Below, piece after piece: positions 6,218 to 6,592 of a stretch of DNA of 6,592 nucleotides. Source of the DNA: CBDFGN01 sp965247065 (GTDB taxonomy: Bacteria > Bacteroidota > Bacteroidia > Cytophagales > Cyclobacteriaceae); NCBI GenBank assembly GCA_965247065.1, contig CBDFGN010000003.1, forward strand, positions 1-6,592, given 5' to 3'. Position 1 is the stretch's first letter, and every line of letters begins with the position of its first letter. The translations under genes and the position numbers were made by a program. The notes below the pieces were generated by a model. That model was not told the origin of the DNA, ran no database searches, and saw only the letters and a program-made list of their open reading frames with translations.

Positions 6218-6592
6218 TCAAGCGGATTCGGGGATTGGTAGGACATCGCGTTCGACCTCGTGGACCTTACCCGGATAGGTTTTGCCGCGAACCCACATGA
6301 CAGCACAGCCTCCCTCGGGTTTAGGAGTTGTCCATTCTGCTTGCGCACTGAGATAATGGGCAACGAAACTACGGCGGAACCGCAGGCTATGGTTGTCCAT
6401 GCTCTTATGCAGGAGATGACTATGGAACCAGACGACCGCACCGGGCGGGACTTCTACCGCAACACCGTCTGCGTCGCGGACACCACGTGCCAACTTGAAC
6501 TCCCGTTGTTGTGAGCCTTCGAGATCATCATGCTGAAAAATGTCCCATTTGTGGCTGCCCGGAATAACGTAGAGGCAACCGTTCTCCCGATC
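6218..6592 (-). CDS. Phytanoyl-CoA dioxygenase (PhyH) family protein, 5' end outside window
   Basis: This is the C-terminal 124 residues of a second PhyH-family Fe(II)/2-oxoglutarate oxygenase. The frame is open to the right window edge, so the TTG at 6493-6491 is internal. The first visible residues, DRENGCLYVIPGSHKWDIF, are the classic PhyH strand before the distal iron ligand. PPGAVVWFHSHLLHKS then carries the distal His at 6409-6407, and RFRRSFVAHYL supplies the Arg expected to bind 2-oxoglutarate. The HxD pair lies beyond the window and cannot be checked. It is a different subtype from the first PhyH gene: the tail after the core (about 45 residues with W, K and P) and the PGSHKW context differ, so these are not recent duplicates. 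Substrate unknown. The stop is TGA at 6220-6218, and the MITE lies 69 bp downstream. Confidence 0.9.
   Translation of the reverse strand, partial: DRENGCLYVIPGSHKWDIFQHDDLEGSQQREFKLARGVRDADGVAVEVPPGAVVWFHSHLLHKSMDNHSLRFRRSFVAHYLSAQAEWTTPKPEGGCAVMWVRGKTYPGKVHEVERDVLPIPESA

Noticed and set aside
5979..6221. 80-codon minus-strand frame with NPLNPPYQGDF peptide
   Set aside because: It starts at TTG overlapping the PhyH stop and is mostly a translation of the MITE and its C5/G5 hairpin; such peptides are common false gene calls over repeats.
6260..6514. 84-codon + strand frame opposite the second PhyH gene
   Set aside because: Antisense shadow; the minus strand carries clear PhyH motifs across the same bases.
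1..6592. CRISPR array, tRNA or rRNA genes
   Set aside because: No regularly spaced direct repeats, no tRNA cloverleaf signature and no rRNA-like segments were seen by eye on either strand.

Overview
The window looks like an accessory region of an uncultured bacterium. The best guess is Candidatus Poribacteria or a similar lineage. This rests on the combination of two phytanoyl-CoA dioxygenase (PhyH) genes, a secreted LamG-type lectin-like protein, a DUF433 antitoxin gene, and a MITE-like repeat carrying a CCCCC/GGGGG hairpin. No taxonomic marker gene is present, so the assignment is an inference.

Layout from left to right. (1) The 3' part of a PhyH-family oxygenase on the + strand, cut by the left window edge (2-604). 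(2) A very large, noticeably AT-richer + strand gene (685-4476, 1263 aa). It encodes an N-terminal PD-(D/E)xK-type nuclease domain, a STAND-like P-loop ATPase with a winged-helix-like segment, and a long, probably helical C-terminal half. This is the architecture of single-protein antiphage sensors of the AVAST/Avs kind, and it is the main candidate for an undescribed system here. (3) A DUF433 antitoxin gene (4597-4908), followed directly by what appears to be only the C-terminal tail of its DUF5615/PIN-like toxin partner (4922-5014), so the toxin-antitoxin pair looks decayed. (4) A 9-bp perfect hairpin (5034-5054) that fits a terminator for the minus-strand gene to its right. (5) A minus-strand gene for a secreted LamG/concanavalin-fold protein (5090-5878) with a strong ribosome binding site and a recognisable sigma70-type promoter whose -10 box lies inside an inverted repeat. 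(6) A 131-bp MITE-like element with perfect 12-bp terminal inverted repeats (6018-6148). (7) The C-terminal part of a second PhyH-family gene on the minus strand, cut by the right window edge (6218-6592).

The two PhyH genes point towards each other and enclose the defence-like gene, the toxin-antitoxin remnant, the LamG gene and the MITE. The nuclease-ATPase gene has no obvious partner gene: the upstream gene is metabolic and the downstream DUF433 gene is separated by 120 bp. If it is a defence system, it probably works as one polypeptide. No RNA genes or CRISPR arrays were seen.
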